Positions 1 through 9,003 of a stretch of DNA of 64,000 nucleotides are shown one piece after another (the first letter of the stretch is position 1; every line of letters begins with the position of its first letter). This DNA is from Streptomyces fagopyri (GTDB lineage: Bacteria > Actinomycetota > Actinomycetes > Streptomycetales > Streptomycetaceae): positions 6,634,001-6,698,000 of the forward strand of contig NZ_CP045643.1 of assembly GCF_009498275.1 (NCBI RefSeq), in the 5' to 3' direction. Made by a program: the position numbers and the translations under genes. The notes below the pieces were generated by a model. That model saw only the letters and a program-made list of their open reading frames with translations, was not told the origin of the DNA and searched no databases.

Positions 1-857
1 CCGCGGTCCATGGCGACGCCCTGCTCCTCGTAACCGAGACCGGCCGAGACCGGGCCGCGGCCCACGGCGACGAGCAGGACCTCGGCCTCGAACTCCTTGC
101 CGTCGGCGAGGGTGACCTTGACACCGTTCTGGGTGTACTCGGCCTTCGAGAAGAAGGTGCCCAGGTTGAACTTGATGCCACGCTTGCGGAACGCGCGCTC
201 AAGAAGCTTGGAGGAGTTCTCGTCCTCGAGAGGGGCGAGGTGCTTGAGGCCCTCGATGATCGTGATGTCCGTACCGAAGGACTTCCACGCGGAGGCGAAC
301 TCGACGCCGATGACGCCGCCGCCGAGCACGATCGCGGACTGCGGGACGCGGTCCAGGACCAGCGCGTGGTCGGACGAGATGATGCGGTTGCCGTCGATCT
401 CCAGGCCCGGCAGCGACTTCGGCACGGAGCCGGTCGCCAGCAGGACGTGACGGCCCTGTACACGTCGGCCGCCCACGTCGACGGAGGTGGGGGAGGACAG
501 GCGGCCCTCTCCCTCGATGTACGTCACCTTGCGGGAGGCGATGAGTCCCTGCAGGCCCTTGTACAGGCCCGTGATGACCTCGTCCTTGTACTTGTGGACG
601 GCCGGGACGTCGATGCCCTCGAAGGTGGCCTTCACGCCGAACTGCTCGCTCTCGCGGGCCTGGTCGGCGATCTCGCCCGCGTGCAGCAGGGCCTTGGTGG
701 GGATGCACCCCCGGTGCAGGCAGGTACCGCCGACCTTGTCCTTCTCGATCAGGGCGACGTCCAGGCCCAGCTGCGCTCCGCGCAGGGCCGCGGCGTAACC
801 ACCGCTACCACCGCCGAGGATCACTAGGTCGAAAACGGTGCTGGCGTCGTTCGCCAC
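1..857 (-). CDS. lpd: Dihydrolipoyl dehydrogenase, 5' part (runs off the left edge)
   Basis: E3 flavoprotein that reoxidises the lipoyl arm of the pyruvate and 2-oxoglutarate dehydrogenase complexes with NAD+. The N-terminus shows the FAD-binding glycine box GGGSGG near residue 12 and the redox-active disulfide motif GTCLHRGC followed by IPTKA near residue 45, both diagnostic of the family. Only about 285 codons are inside the window. The GTG at 857-855 is chosen because it is preceded by a purine-rich GGAGG-type site and gives the usual short N-terminus. It is transcribed away from pepA, so its promoter must lie between 858 and about 1045. An E2 subunit gene is expected beyond the edge, but this is inference from synteny. 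Confidence 0.95.
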   Translation of the reverse strand, partial: MANDASTVFDLVILGGGSGGYAAALRGAQLGLDVALIEKDKVGGTCLHRGCIPTKALLHAGEIADQARESEQFGVKATFEGIDVPAVHKYKDEVITGLYKGLQGLIASRKVTYIEGEGRLSSPTSVDVGGRRVQGRHVLLATGSVPKSLPGLEIDGNRIISSDHALVLDRVPQSAIVLGGGVIGVEFASAWKSFGTDITIIEGLKHLAPLEDENSSKLLERAFRKRGIKFNLGTFFSKAEYTQNGVKVTLADGKEFEAEVLLVAVGRGPVSAGLGYEEQGVAMDR

Positions 858-1045
858 GTCACGTCCTCCATGCATGTGCGCCACGCCGGTCTCCAGTGAC
901 CGGTCGGCGGCTGGTGTCCGGCCGCTCTTCTTCGGCCCTGTGGTGGGGGCCCTGTCCTGCCGAGAACCCATCTTCGCACTTGTCGGGGGCGTTCGAGACG
1001 CCGGGCCGGTGTGTGAGACGTCCCACTGTCCTGTTTCCTTCGGAC

Positions 1046-1080
1046 AAAACGGCCCCGGGCGACACGTCGCCCGGGGCCGT
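1046..1080 (-). terminator. Intrinsic terminator downstream of pepA
   Basis: Arms 1049-1063 and 1066-1080 are perfectly complementary over 15 bp. Read on the minus strand the hairpin is followed by TTTTG, giving a U-tract, which is uncommon in this high-GC genome. It sits about 70 bp after the pepA stop and separates pepA from lpd. Confidence 0.85.
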
Positions 1081-1147
1081 GGAGCACCCGGCAGGGGCGC
1101 GGGCCCTGCGCGAGCGGCCACGGATCACCCGTGGCCGCGGAGCGGAT

Positions 1148-2677
1148 CTAGCCGAGGTCGCCCGCGGAGGTCAGCTCGGCGAGACGCACCAGCGTCCGCA
1201 CCGCCGACCCCGTACCGCCCTTCGGCGTGTAGCCGAACGGCCCGGACTCGTTGAACGCGGGCCCGGCGATGTCCAGGTGCGCCCACGTGATGCCCTCGCC
1301 GACGAACTCCTTCAGGAACAGACCGGCGACCAGGCCGCCGCCCATCCGCTCGCCCATGTTCGCGATGTCGGCGGTGGGGGAGTCCATGCCCTTGCGCAGG
1401 TGCTCGGGCAGCGGCATCGGCCAGGACTCCTCGCCGACCTCCTCGGCGGCCTCCACGATCGAGGCGCGGAACGCGTCGTCGTTGGCCATGACGCCGAAGG
1501 TGCGGCTGCCGAGGGCCAGCACCATCGCGCCGGTCAGCGTGGCCACGTCGATGATCGCGTCCGGCTTCTCCTCGGACGCCTTCCACAGCGCGTCGGCGAG
1601 GACGAGGCGGCCCTCGGCGTCCGTGTTGAGGACCTCGACGGTCTTGCCGCTGTACATGCGCAGCACGTCACCGGGGCGGGTGGCGGAACCGGACGGCATG
1701 TTCTCGGCGAGGGCCAGCCAGCCGGTGACGTTGACCTCCAGGCCGAGACGCGCGGCGGCGACCACGGCGGCGAAGACCGCCGCCGCGCCGCTCATGTCGC
1801 ACTTCATCGTCTCGTTGTGCCCGGCGGGCTTGAGGGAGATGCCGCCCGAGTCGTAGGTGATGCCCTTGCCGACGAAGGCGAGGTGCTTGGCCGCCTTGGA
1901 ACTGGTGTACGAGAGCTTCACCAGGCGGGGAGCGGCGGCCGAGCCCGCGCCGACGCCCAGGATGCCGCCGTAGCCGCCCTTTTCGAGCGCCTTCTCGTCG
2001 AGCACCTGCACCTTGATGCCGTGCTCCTTGCCGGCGGCGGTGGCGACGGCGGCGAAGGCCTCGGGGGTGAGGTCGTTCGGCGGGGTGTTGATGAGGTCGC
2101 GGGCGCGGTTGAGCTCCTCGGCCACGGCGGTGGCGCGCGCGAGCGCCGCCTTGTGCGCCGCGTCGCGGGGCTTGCCGCCCAGCAGCGCGACCTCGACGAG
2201 CGGGGCCTTGCCGTTCTTGGCGGCGCTGCCGGCCCTGCCGGTCTCCTTGTACGCGTCGAAGGCGTACGCGCCGAGCATCGCGCCCTCCGCGAGGGCGCCC
2301 ACGTCGGCGGCGTCCGTGATCGGCAGGGCGAGGACGGCCTTCTTGGCACCGGCGAGCGCGCGGGCGGCGACACCGGCGGCGCGGCGCAGCGCCTCGGCGC
2401 CGTACGCCTCGTCCTTGTCGGGGACCGCTCCCAGGCCGACGGCCACGACGACGGGTGCCTTGAAGCCGGACGGCGCGGGCAGCTTCGTCACCTCGCCCTC
2501 GCCGCCGGACGCGCCGAGGGTCTCCAGGATGCCGGCGAGCGCGCCGTCATACCCCTTGTCCACGGCCTCGGCGCCCGGTGCGAGGACCGGGCCCTTGGCG
2601 CCCTTGGCTACACCGACGACGATCGCGTCGGCCCGCAGGCCGGACGCTGCGGCGGTGCTGAGAGTCAGAGCAGTCAC
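1148..2677 (-). CDS. pepA: Leucyl aminopeptidase (M17 family)
   Basis: Cytosolic hexameric di-metal exopeptidase that releases N-terminal residues from peptides; 509 aa, the usual size. The M17 signature NTDAEGRL is intact, and upstream residues include the metal-binding segment YDSGGISLK and the basic GKG motif. The GTG at 2677-2675 starts the protein at VTALTLSTAAA and has a GGAAGCGAG site about 12 nt upstream; a longer in-frame extension to 2743 has no family-like sequence. It is monocistronic, bounded by its own terminator at 1046-1080 and by a 540-bp gap on the other side. Confidence 0.95.
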   Translation of the reverse strand: MTALTLSTAAASGLRADAIVVGVAKGAKGPVLAPGAEAVDKGYDGALAGILETLGASGGEGEVTKLPAPSGFKAPVVVAVGLGAVPDKDEAYGAEALRRAAGVAARALAGAKKAVLALPITDAADVGALAEGAMLGAYAFDAYKETGRAGSAAKNGKAPLVEVALLGGKPRDAAHKAALARATAVAEELNRARDLINTPPNDLTPEAFAAVATAAGKEHGIKVQVLDEKALEKGGYGGILGVGAGSAAAPRLVKLSYTSSKAAKHLAFVGKGITYDSGGISLKPAGHNETMKCDMSGAAAVFAAVVAAARLGLEVNVTGWLALAENMPSGSATRPGDVLRMYSGKTVEVLNTDAEGRLVLADALWKASEEKPDAIIDVATLTGAMVLALGSRTFGVMANDDAFRASIVEAAEEVGEESWPMPLPEHLRKGMDSPTADIANMGERMGGGLVAGLFLKEFVGEGITWAHLDIAGPAFNESGPFGYTPKGGTGSAVRTLVRLAELTSAGDLG

Positions 2678-3215
2678 GGTGGTGAATTCTCGCTTCCATT
2701 GAGTTTCATTGGCCGATCTGGGTGGGTCGACCGGGCCCGGCATCGATCCTTGATCTGGCAGCGGAGAGGTGCCTGCGGTGGGGCCGGGAGGGCAATGGAC
2801 AAGAGCCTACGCGGGGGAGACCGCCCCCGCGTCGTGGGGTGTTCACCCTTGCGTGGCGCGGTGGCCGCCCGACGCTGCCGCGCCCCCGTCATCCGGTGCG
2901 TGGGTGGCGGCTTTCGGCCGGTGCGTCGCGTGCGGCTCCGCACCGGCCCCACCGGTCGTCCACCGGCCGGCGACGGGCACGTCCGGGGCGGACGGGCCCC
3001 GCGAGCCGGCGACGGACGTCCGCGCCGGGGGAGGCGGGGGATCGTCCACGGGCGCGTTCCCACGCGTCCTGGAGCCCGCCGGGCGAAACGCGCCCCCTGT
3101 CCGCTCCCGCCCCCGCGAGCGGCACGCGACGACCTCGGTCAAGTCCCCGGGCCGGCCGGGGACTTCGGCTCCGTGACCGGTGAAGACCCGCCGGGAGCGG
3201 CACCGTGACCGCCGG
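2678..3215. other. Intergenic region between cobS and pepA
   Basis: This 538-bp gap has no convincing gene; the frames that stay open lack a ribosome site and family-like sequence. It holds the pepA promoter region, a small hairpin at 2810-2831 (arms cgcggggg/cccccgcg, 6-nt loop) and the cobS-side hairpin at 3141-3165. I looked for a cobalamin riboswitch because cobS is adjacent. None is expected on this side (the gap is downstream of cobS) and no B12-box-like segment was seen. Confidence 0.5.
3141..3165 (-). terminator. Hairpin downstream of cobS
   Basis: Perfect 10-bp arms aagtccccgg/ccggggactt at 3141-3150 and 3156-3165 with a 5-nt loop, about 50 bp after the cobS stop. There is no T-tract, as is common for Streptomyces terminators. 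Confidence 0.55.
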
Positions 3216-3998
3216 TCAGCCGAGGCAGAGGACGACCAGGGCCGTGGTCGCCGCCGTCTCGGCGAGGCCGCCGAAGACGTCGCCCGTGACACCGCCGAAG
3301 CGGCGCGTGCAGTGGCGCAGCAGCAGTTCGGCCGCCGCGCAGGCGGCCACCACCGCGACCGCGGCGCGGACCAGGTCGTACGTCCCCAGCAGCGCGCCCG
3401 CGCCGGCCGCCGCTGCGGTCACCGCGAGGGCGACCAGCAGGGCGCCGCGCACCGGTACCGTGCCCGCGACCGCCGCGCCGAGTCCTTCGGGGCGGGCCGG
3501 GGGCACCCCGGTCCGCGCGGCCAGGGTGAGGGCGAGCCGGGCCGCCGTCGCCGAGACGACGGCCGCGAGTACGCCCCGCTGCCACGAGGACTCGTAGGCC
3601 TGGAAGAGCGCGGCCACCTGGGCGAGCAGCACGAGGAGCAGCGTGATCACGCCGAACGGCCCGATGTCGGACTGCTTCATGATCCGCAGTGCGTCCGGCG
3701 CGGGTCTGCCGCTGCCGAGGCCGTCCGCCGTGTCGGCGAGCCCGTCGAGGTGGAGACCTCGGGTGAGCGCCGCCGGTACGGCGGCGGTGGCGACGGCGGC
3801 GAGCAGCGGACCCGCGCCCATCGCGAGCAGTGCCACGCCCACCAGGGCCGCGCCCGCCCCGACGACCACTCCGGCCACGGGGGCGCACAGCATTCCGGCG
3901 CGCGCCGCCTCGCGGTCCCAGCGGGTCACCCCGACGGGGAGCACGGTCAGGGTGCCGAAGGCGAAGCGCAGGCCGTGGGAGACAGGGGTCGCGGACAT
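3216..3998 (-). CDS. cobS: Adenosylcobinamide-GDP ribazoletransferase (cobalamin synthase)
   Basis: Integral membrane enzyme of the last step of nucleotide-loop assembly, joining adenosylcobinamide-GDP to alpha-ribazole. The 260-aa protein has several hydrophobic helices and the conserved acidic segment LHLDGLADTADGLG near residue 85, with the family start 'HGLRFAFGTLTVLPVG'. ATG at 3998 is the only good start. The other late pathway enzymes, cobT and cobU, lie 4 and 7 kb away in the same orientation, so the nucleotide-loop genes are clustered but interrupted. S. coelicolor has a similar arrangement as far as I recall. Confidence 0.93.
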   Translation of the reverse strand: MSATPVSHGLRFAFGTLTVLPVGVTRWDREAARAGMLCAPVAGVVVGAGAALVGVALLAMGAGPLLAAVATAAVPAALTRGLHLDGLADTADGLGSGRPAPDALRIMKQSDIGPFGVITLLLVLLAQVAALFQAYESSWQRGVLAAVVSATAARLALTLAARTGVPPARPEGLGAAVAGTVPVRGALLVALAVTAAAAGAGALLGTYDLVRAAVAVVAACAAAELLLRHCTRRFGGVTGDVFGGLAETAATTALVVLCLG

Positions 3999-4072
3999 CG
4001 GCGCAGGTTACCCGGGAGGGCGGCGGGCGGGTACGGCGGCTGAGGACAAAGCGCGTGGATAAAGTGCCGGAT

Positions 4073-4840
4073 ATGGGTCATTGGTTGCACCGGAACATCA
4101 TCGAGCCGGGGAAACTACCGCTGTTGCTGGCGCTCGGCTCCTTCGTGCTGACCTTTGTGATCACCCGTGTCGTCGTCCGGCTCATCCGCGCGGGCAAGGG
4201 GCCGTTCGGCAACGTGAGGGCGGGCGGACTGCACATCCATCACGTGGTCCCCGGTGTCGTCCTGACGGTGATCGGCGGCTTCGGCGCGGTGGCCAGCGTC
4301 CGGCCGGGCTTCGGCGCCTCCGTGTTCGCCGTGGTGTTCGGGATGGGCGCGGGGCTCGTACTGGACGAGTTCGCGCTGATCCTGCACCTGGACGACGTGT
4401 ACTGGACGGAGGAGGGCCGCAAGAGTGTCGAGGTCGTGCTGATCACGGCGGCCCTGGTCGGGCTCGTGCTCGGGGGGTTCCTGCCGTTCGGCGTCAACGA
4501 CCTGAGCCAGGAGGAAGTGCAGGACCGCGGCGGCGTCATCCTCAGCGTCGCAGTGAACTTCCTCTTCGCCCTGCTCGCCCTCGGCAAGGGCAAGGCCCGG
4601 ATGGCGATCTTCGGCGTGATCGTCCCGTTCCTCGCCCTGATCGGAGCGGTCCGGCTGGCCCGGCCCGCCTCGCCGTGGGCCCGGCGCTTCTACCGCCGGC
4701 GGCCGCGTGCGCGGGCCAGGTCGATGCTGCGCGCCTACCACCACGACCGTCGCTGGGCGGGCCCGCGCCGCAGACTTCAGGACATGATCGGCGGGAAACC
4801 GGATCCCCTTCCGGCGCGGCTGCCGCCCGGACGCCGGTGA
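4073..4840 (+). CDS. Conserved integral membrane protein, function unknown
   Basis: Protein of 255 aa with about six predicted membrane segments (first near residues 16-36, then a cluster through about 205) and a very basic C-terminal tail. Two conserved-looking polar motifs lie in or next to helices: HIHH near residue 53 and DEFALILHLDDVYW near residue 100. Histidines followed by acidic residues suggest metal binding, but this is inference. ATG at 4073 is chosen as it begins at a charged residue run just before the first helix; GTG at 4064 is in frame and possible. It is divergent from cobS with only 74 bp between starts. Its 3' end overlaps the convergent gene at 4777-5505 by 64 bp. Confidence 0.75.
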   Translation: MGHWLHRNIIEPGKLPLLLALGSFVLTFVITRVVVRLIRAGKGPFGNVRAGGLHIHHVVPGVVLTVIGGFGAVASVRPGFGASVFAVVFGMGAGLVLDEFALILHLDDVYWTEEGRKSVEVVLITAALVGLVLGGFLPFGVNDLSQEEVQDRGGVILSVAVNFLFALLALGKGKARMAIFGVIVPFLALIGAVRLARPASPWARRFYRRRPRARARSMLRAYHHDRRWAGPRRRLQDMIGGKPDPLPARLPPGRR

Positions 4841-5505
4841 CGCCGGCGGCGACGACGGCGGCGGTGGCGCAGCGCGGAGATCCCGCAGAGCACGAGGGCG
4901 GCGGCGAGCGCGGCGATGTGCTCGCGGCCCGCCAGGTTCCCCTTGAGCGTCACCTCGACGGCCATCGCCGCGATCACCACCGCCGCCGTCCCGTAGGCGC
5001 GATAGCGCCAGGCCACGAAGACGGCGAGGCCGACCACGGCCGCGGAGGGCCCGGTGTCCACGATCCGCGCGTCCGTCGCGGGCAGCCCCAGCGGGTGGTC
5101 CGGGCCGAGCGCGACCGCGATACGCGCGTAGAGCGTGCCGGCCAGGGTGGCGGCGTACGCGATGACGAGCATCCGCCACCAGCCCAGGCAGATCTCGGCG
5201 ATCCCGAACACCACGAGGATCTGGATCAGCGCGCCCCACACCGGCAGGTCGAGGGCCGGTACGAAGAGCGACAGCGGAGTGCGCAGCAGAGCGAGCCCGA
5301 GCGGTACGTCGGCCCGGACGGAGCCGAGGTCCTGGACGGGCCGGTAGCCCCAGGACCTGTTCTGCGCGAACTGGAGGAGAGCCGTCAGGAGGACGGCCCC
5401 GAGCGTCACGGGGATCGCGCGCAGGCGCCTTGCCTCCAGGGCCCTGCGCACGGTGACGAACAGCGGTCCCCATTCCGCGCGGGCCAGGCGGGCGAGTGTG
5501 TTCAT
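4777..5505 (-). CDS. Rhomboid-like integral membrane protein
   Basis: Protein of 242 aa with about six hydrophobic segments and an Arg-rich tail (nine arginines in a row near residue 215). A glycine-serine element, DTGPSAAVVG, lies in a late helix, and a histidine in REHIAALAAAL lies in the next. This resembles the Ser/His pairing of rhomboid-like families but not the strict GxSG of classical rhomboid proteases, so catalysis is uncertain. Its ATG overlaps the stop of the lipid lysyltransferase gene (ATGA, 5502-5505), implying translational coupling and a shared membrane role. The C-terminal codons overlap the convergent gene by 64 bp. Confidence 0.7.
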   Translation of the reverse strand: MNTLARLARAEWGPLFVTVRRALEARRLRAIPVTLGAVLLTALLQFAQNRSWGYRPVQDLGSVRADVPLGLALLRTPLSLFVPALDLPVWGALIQILVVFGIAEICLGWWRMLVIAYAATLAGTLYARIAVALGPDHPLGLPATDARIVDTGPSAAVVGLAVFVAWRYRAYGTAAVVIAAMAVEVTLKGNLAGREHIAALAAALVLCGISALRHRRRRRRRRHRRPGGSRAGRGSGFPPIMS

Positions 5506-7298
5506 CTATGCGACTCGAGGTGCTTGCGGTGCAGCCACTTCGGCAGCCCCGGAGCCTCCAGGAACCCTTCCGCGCGGGCGGACGCGACACCGATGCGCAG
5601 CAGGTCCGCGCTCTTCTCGAAGAGCAGGAACCGGGGCTCCCAGATCGGCCGGTACTTGGCGTTGGCGCGGTAGAGCGACTCGATCTGCCACCAGCGGGAG
5701 AAGAAACTCAGCAGGGAGCGCCACAGGCGCAGCACCGGGCCCGCGCCCAGTCGCGCGCCACGCTCGAAGACGGAACGGAACATGGCGAAGTTGAGCGAGA
5801 CCTGGGTGATGCCGATGTCCCGGGCGCGGCGCAGGAGTTCGATCACCATGAACTCCATCAGCCCGTTCTCCGAGTCGCGGTCGCGCCGCATGAGGTCGAG
5901 GGAGAGCCCCTGCGGGCCCCAGGGCACGAAGGACAGCAGTGCCCTCAACTCGCCTTTTCCGTCCGTGCATTCGAGCATCACGCACTGTCCGTCGTCGGGG
6001 TCGCCGAGCCGTCCGAGGGCCATGCTGAATCCGCGTTCGGTGGCCCCGTCCCGCCAGTCGTCGGCGCGCTCCAGGAGGTACGCCATCTCGTCGGCCGGGA
6101 TGTCGTCGTGGCGGCGGATGCGCACCCGGTACCCGGCTCGCCTGACACGGTTGTAGGCCTGCCGGACGGTGCGCATGGCGCGTCCCTCGAGGGTGAACTC
6201 GGCGGTCTCCACGATGGCTTCGTCGCCCAGTTCCAGGGCGTCGAGGCCGTGCCGGGAGTAGATGGTCCCGGCCTCCTCGCTCGCGCCCATCACCGCCGGG
6301 ATCCAGCCGTGCGCGCGGGCCTCGGCGAGCCAGGGCTCGATGGCGCCGGGCCACGCCTCCGGATCGCCCAGGGGGTCGCCGGAGGCCAGTGAGACCCCGC
6401 CGACGACCCGGTACGCCACCGCGGCCTTGCCGGTCGGCGACCAGACCACGCTCTTCTCCCGGCGCAGCGCGAAGTAGCCCAGCGAGTCCCGGTCGCCGTT
6501 CTTGTCGAGCAGGACCCGCAGCCGCTTCTCGTCGTCCTCGGTGAGCGGGTCGACGGCGCGGCGGGAACGGAAGGCCGCGTAGAAGACGGCGAGGACCAGC
6601 AGGGTGCTGAGGACGTTGATGGTGACGTTGACCCAGTTGGCGATCCGCAGTCCGTGGAAGCGGGAGTCGTTGGCGGCGACCGAGACGAGCCGCAGGGTGC
6701 CGTAGCGCCAGCGTTCCGGGAAGGTGGAACGGGACGCGTCGTGCGCGCTGTTGGTGACCGTCACCAGCAGCGCGGCGAGCAGCGAGCAGACAAGCAGACC
6801 GCCGGTGGCGACGGCCGCGGCGAGCTTCGGGTTCGAGCGGTCGCCCTTCGCGTAGAACTCGCGGCGGCCCACGACGAGCGACGCGACGAACGCCGCGGTC
6901 AGCGCGAGCGAGATCCAGTTCTGGGTGTACCGGCGGATCTCCGGGAACGCCATCGCGACGGCGAACAGCAGCAGGAAGAGGCCGCTGAGTACGAAGTTGA
7001 GGATCCACGCGGCCCGCTTGCGCCGGCGTGTGGTGATGGCGAGGAACATCGTGAACACGCCCGAGGCGAATCCTGCCGTCAGCAGGTACGGGGTGAAGAG
7101 GTTCTCGGTGTTGTGGCGCCGCACGTCCTGGCCGAGCGTCACCCACGCGGCGCTCAGGAAGTTGATGAACGTGACCGCTCGCAGGTACCAGACGGTGAAG
7201 CCGGCGGCTCTGCGCGAGGCCCCGGTGGACCCGCGGTCCCCTTCGCCCTGACGGGCCGGGGTCCGCTCCCGCTCGGCGGCAATTCGGGCATCTCCCAT
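5502..7298 (-). CDS. Phosphatidylglycerol lysyltransferase-like protein (MprF/LysX family, DUF2156)
   Basis: Protein of 598 aa with an N-terminal part of about six membrane helices (residues 30-245) and a C-terminal soluble DUF2156 aminoacyl-transferase domain (about 255-590). Family members transfer lysine, or another amino acid, from aminoacyl-tRNA to phosphatidylglycerol, lowering surface negative charge and giving resistance to cationic peptides. Segments such as SLASGDPLGDPE and a GGREL-like core match the acyltransferase fold. No fused lysyl-tRNA synthetase domain is present, unlike mycobacterial LysX. The gene precedes and overlaps the rhomboid-like gene. The aminoacyl donor cannot be read from sequence. 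Confidence 0.8.
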   Translation of the reverse strand: MGDARIAAERERTPARQGEGDRGSTGASRRAAGFTVWYLRAVTFINFLSAAWVTLGQDVRRHNTENLFTPYLLTAGFASGVFTMFLAITTRRRKRAAWILNFVLSGLFLLLFAVAMAFPEIRRYTQNWISLALTAAFVASLVVGRREFYAKGDRSNPKLAAAVATGGLLVCSLLAALLVTVTNSAHDASRSTFPERWRYGTLRLVSVAANDSRFHGLRIANWVNVTINVLSTLLVLAVFYAAFRSRRAVDPLTEDDEKRLRVLLDKNGDRDSLGYFALRREKSVVWSPTGKAAVAYRVVGGVSLASGDPLGDPEAWPGAIEPWLAEARAHGWIPAVMGASEEAGTIYSRHGLDALELGDEAIVETAEFTLEGRAMRTVRQAYNRVRRAGYRVRIRRHDDIPADEMAYLLERADDWRDGATERGFSMALGRLGDPDDGQCVMLECTDGKGELRALLSFVPWGPQGLSLDLMRRDRDSENGLMEFMVIELLRRARDIGITQVSLNFAMFRSVFERGARLGAGPVLRLWRSLLSFFSRWWQIESLYRANAKYRPIWEPRFLLFEKSADLLRIGVASARAEGFLEAPGLPKWLHRKHLESHR

Positions 7299-7896
7299 AA
7301 TGCGCGATGATATGGGGCGGTGTGCTCCGCGCGGGGGAAGGGCGGTACGGGGGGTTGTCGCGGGGTGGGTGGGGTGGTTCGGCGGGATGGTTCGGCCGAC
7401 GGCCGGTGGGGGCCGTCGGCGTGGCCCGCCGTTCGCCTGGGGGATGGGTGGTTCGGCTGGTGGCCGTGGGGTCTGGTCGCGCGGTTCCCCGTGCCCCTGG
7501 AGGGTGGGCTGTCGGTGGGCGAGGTCGTTCGGCCGACGGCCGGTGGGGGCCGTCGGCGTGGCCCGCCGTTCGCCTGGGGGATGGGTGGTTCGGCTGGTGG
7601 CCGTGGGGTCTGGTCGCGCGGTTCCCCGTGCCCCTGGAGGGTGGGCTGTCGGTGGGCGAGGTCGTTCGGCCGACGGCCGGTGGGGGCCGTCGGCGTGGCC
7701 CGCCGTACACCTGGAGGGGGCTGCCGGTGGGCGGAGTTGTCCGGTCGACGGTGTCGTCGGCGTGGCCCGCCGTGCCTGTGGGTGGAGCGGAGCAGTGGGG
7801 CGACCTGGCTCGGTCGACGGTCTGGCGGGGCTGTCGGCGTGGTTCGCCGTGCCCCTCAGGGGTGGGCGGTCGAGGGGCCTGTGGGCCCCTTGAGGG
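7299..7896. repeat. Intergenic minisatellite: 137-bp direct repeats plus decayed copies
   Basis: The 598-bp gap between cobT and the lysyltransferase gene is made largely of repeats. Copy 1 is 7391-7527 and copy 2 is 7528-7664; both have an exact 137-bp period. A partial third copy runs 7665 to about 7706. Degraded fragments with the same gtcggcgtggcccgccg core continue to about 7870. The plus strand is extremely G-rich relative to C. Each unit contains a tcgcgcggttccccgtgccc core that resembles a short element abundant between Streptomyces genes. No gene is supported here; the open frames are a by-product of the repeats. Confidence 0.85.
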
Positions 7897-9003
7897 TCAC
7901 TCCTCGCCGACGGGCTCGGGCTCGGGCTCGGGGTCCAGCTCGGGCTCGGGGGTGGGCTCGGGCCGTACCGGAATCTCCGCGGCCAGCGCGGCCGCGGCCT
8001 GGACGAGGGGGAGGGCCAGCAGCGCGCCCGCGCCCTCGCCGACCGTGACGCCGTGGTCGAGCAGCGGTTCGAGCGCCATCCGGTCCAGTGCCTTCGCCTG
8101 GGCCGGCTCCCCGCTCTTCTGCCCGGCCAGCCACCAGTCCGGCGCCCGGAAGGCGACCCGCTGGCCGACGAGGGCGCACGCGGCCGCGACCATCCCGTCG
8201 AGGACGACCGGCATCTTCCGCACCGCGCTCTGCAGCAGGAACCCGGTCATCGCGGCGAGATCCGCCCCGCCGACCACCGCGAGCAGCTGCAGCTGATCCC
8301 CGAGCACGGGCCGCGCCCGCCGCAGCGCGTCCCGCACGGCGGCGCACTTGCGCATCCACGCGAGGTCGTCGATGGCCTGCCCGCCCCGCCCGGTGACCAC
8401 GGACGCGTCGGTCCCGCACAGCGCCGCGACCAGCACGGCCGCCGCGGTGGTCCCGCCGACGCTCACATCGCCGAGCACCACCAGATCCGTACCGGAGTCC
8501 GCCTCCTCGTCGGCGACGGCGACACCCGCGCGGAACGCGGCCTCGGCCTCCTCCGCGGTCAGCGCGTCCTCGACGTCGATGCGCCCCGAGCCGCGCCGCA
8601 CCCGGTGCCGTACGACCTCGGCGGGCAGCTCGGCGGGGTCGCAGTCCAGCGCCATGTCGACCACGCGGACGGGGACACCGAGCCGGCGTGCCAGCACCGC
8701 GGCCGGGCTCGCGCCCTCCAGAACCGCCCGCACCAACCGGTCGGCGGTACCCGCGGGCCGCGCGGACACACCGAGCCCGGCGATCCCGTGATCCCCCGCG
8801 AACAGCACCACGCGCGGACGCTCGATCGGCCGCACGGGCACCGCGCCCTGTGCCGCGGCCAGCCACTCACCGAGATCGTCGAGGCGGCCCAGCGCCCCGG
8901 GCGGCACGATCTGGCGCTCCCGGCGCGCCTCGGCGTCGCGGCGCACCCCTCCGTCGGGGCGCTCGATCAGATCGGTGAAGTCGTCGAGATTAAGCGAGCT
9001 CAT
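7897..9003 (-). CDS. cobT: Nicotinate-nucleotide--dimethylbenzimidazole phosphoribosyltransferase
   Basis: Makes alpha-ribazole-5'-phosphate from dimethylbenzimidazole and nicotinate mononucleotide for the lower ligand of cobalamin. The 368-aa protein has the family order: FAGDHGIAGLGVSA near residue 70, GDVSVGGTTAAA near 180, and GEGAGALLALPL near 325. The glutamate of this last motif corresponds to the catalytic base of the Salmonella enzyme. ATG at 9003 begins MSSLNLDDFTDL; the upstream extension is not family-like. The last 25 residues are a Pro-Glu repeat tail, an addition outside the catalytic domain. It is divergent from the methyltransferase at 9141. Confidence 0.95.
   Translation of the reverse strand: MSSLNLDDFTDLIERPDGGVRRDAEARRERQIVPPGALGRLDDLGEWLAAAQGAVPVRPIERPRVVLFAGDHGIAGLGVSARPAGTADRLVRAVLEGASPAAVLARRLGVPVRVVDMALDCDPAELPAEVVRHRVRRGSGRIDVEDALTAEEAEAAFRAGVAVADEEADSGTDLVVLGDVSVGGTTAAAVLVAALCGTDASVVTGRGGQAIDDLAWMRKCAAVRDALRRARPVLGDQLQLLAVVGGADLAAMTGFLLQSAVRKMPVVLDGMVAAACALVGQRVAFRAPDWWLAGQKSGEPAQAKALDRMALEPLLDHGVTVGEGAGALLALPLVQAAAALAAEIPVRPEPTPEPELDPEPEPEPVGEE

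Noticed and set aside
896..3208. 770-codon plus-strand open frame antisense to pepA
   Set aside because: Low-complexity shadow of pepA; no ribosome site or domain.
4843..4870. Frameshift or insertion at the poly-Arg tail of the rhomboid-like protein
   Set aside because: The CGN-rich tail stays in frame and ends at a proper stop; Arg-rich tails are common in Streptomyces membrane proteins.
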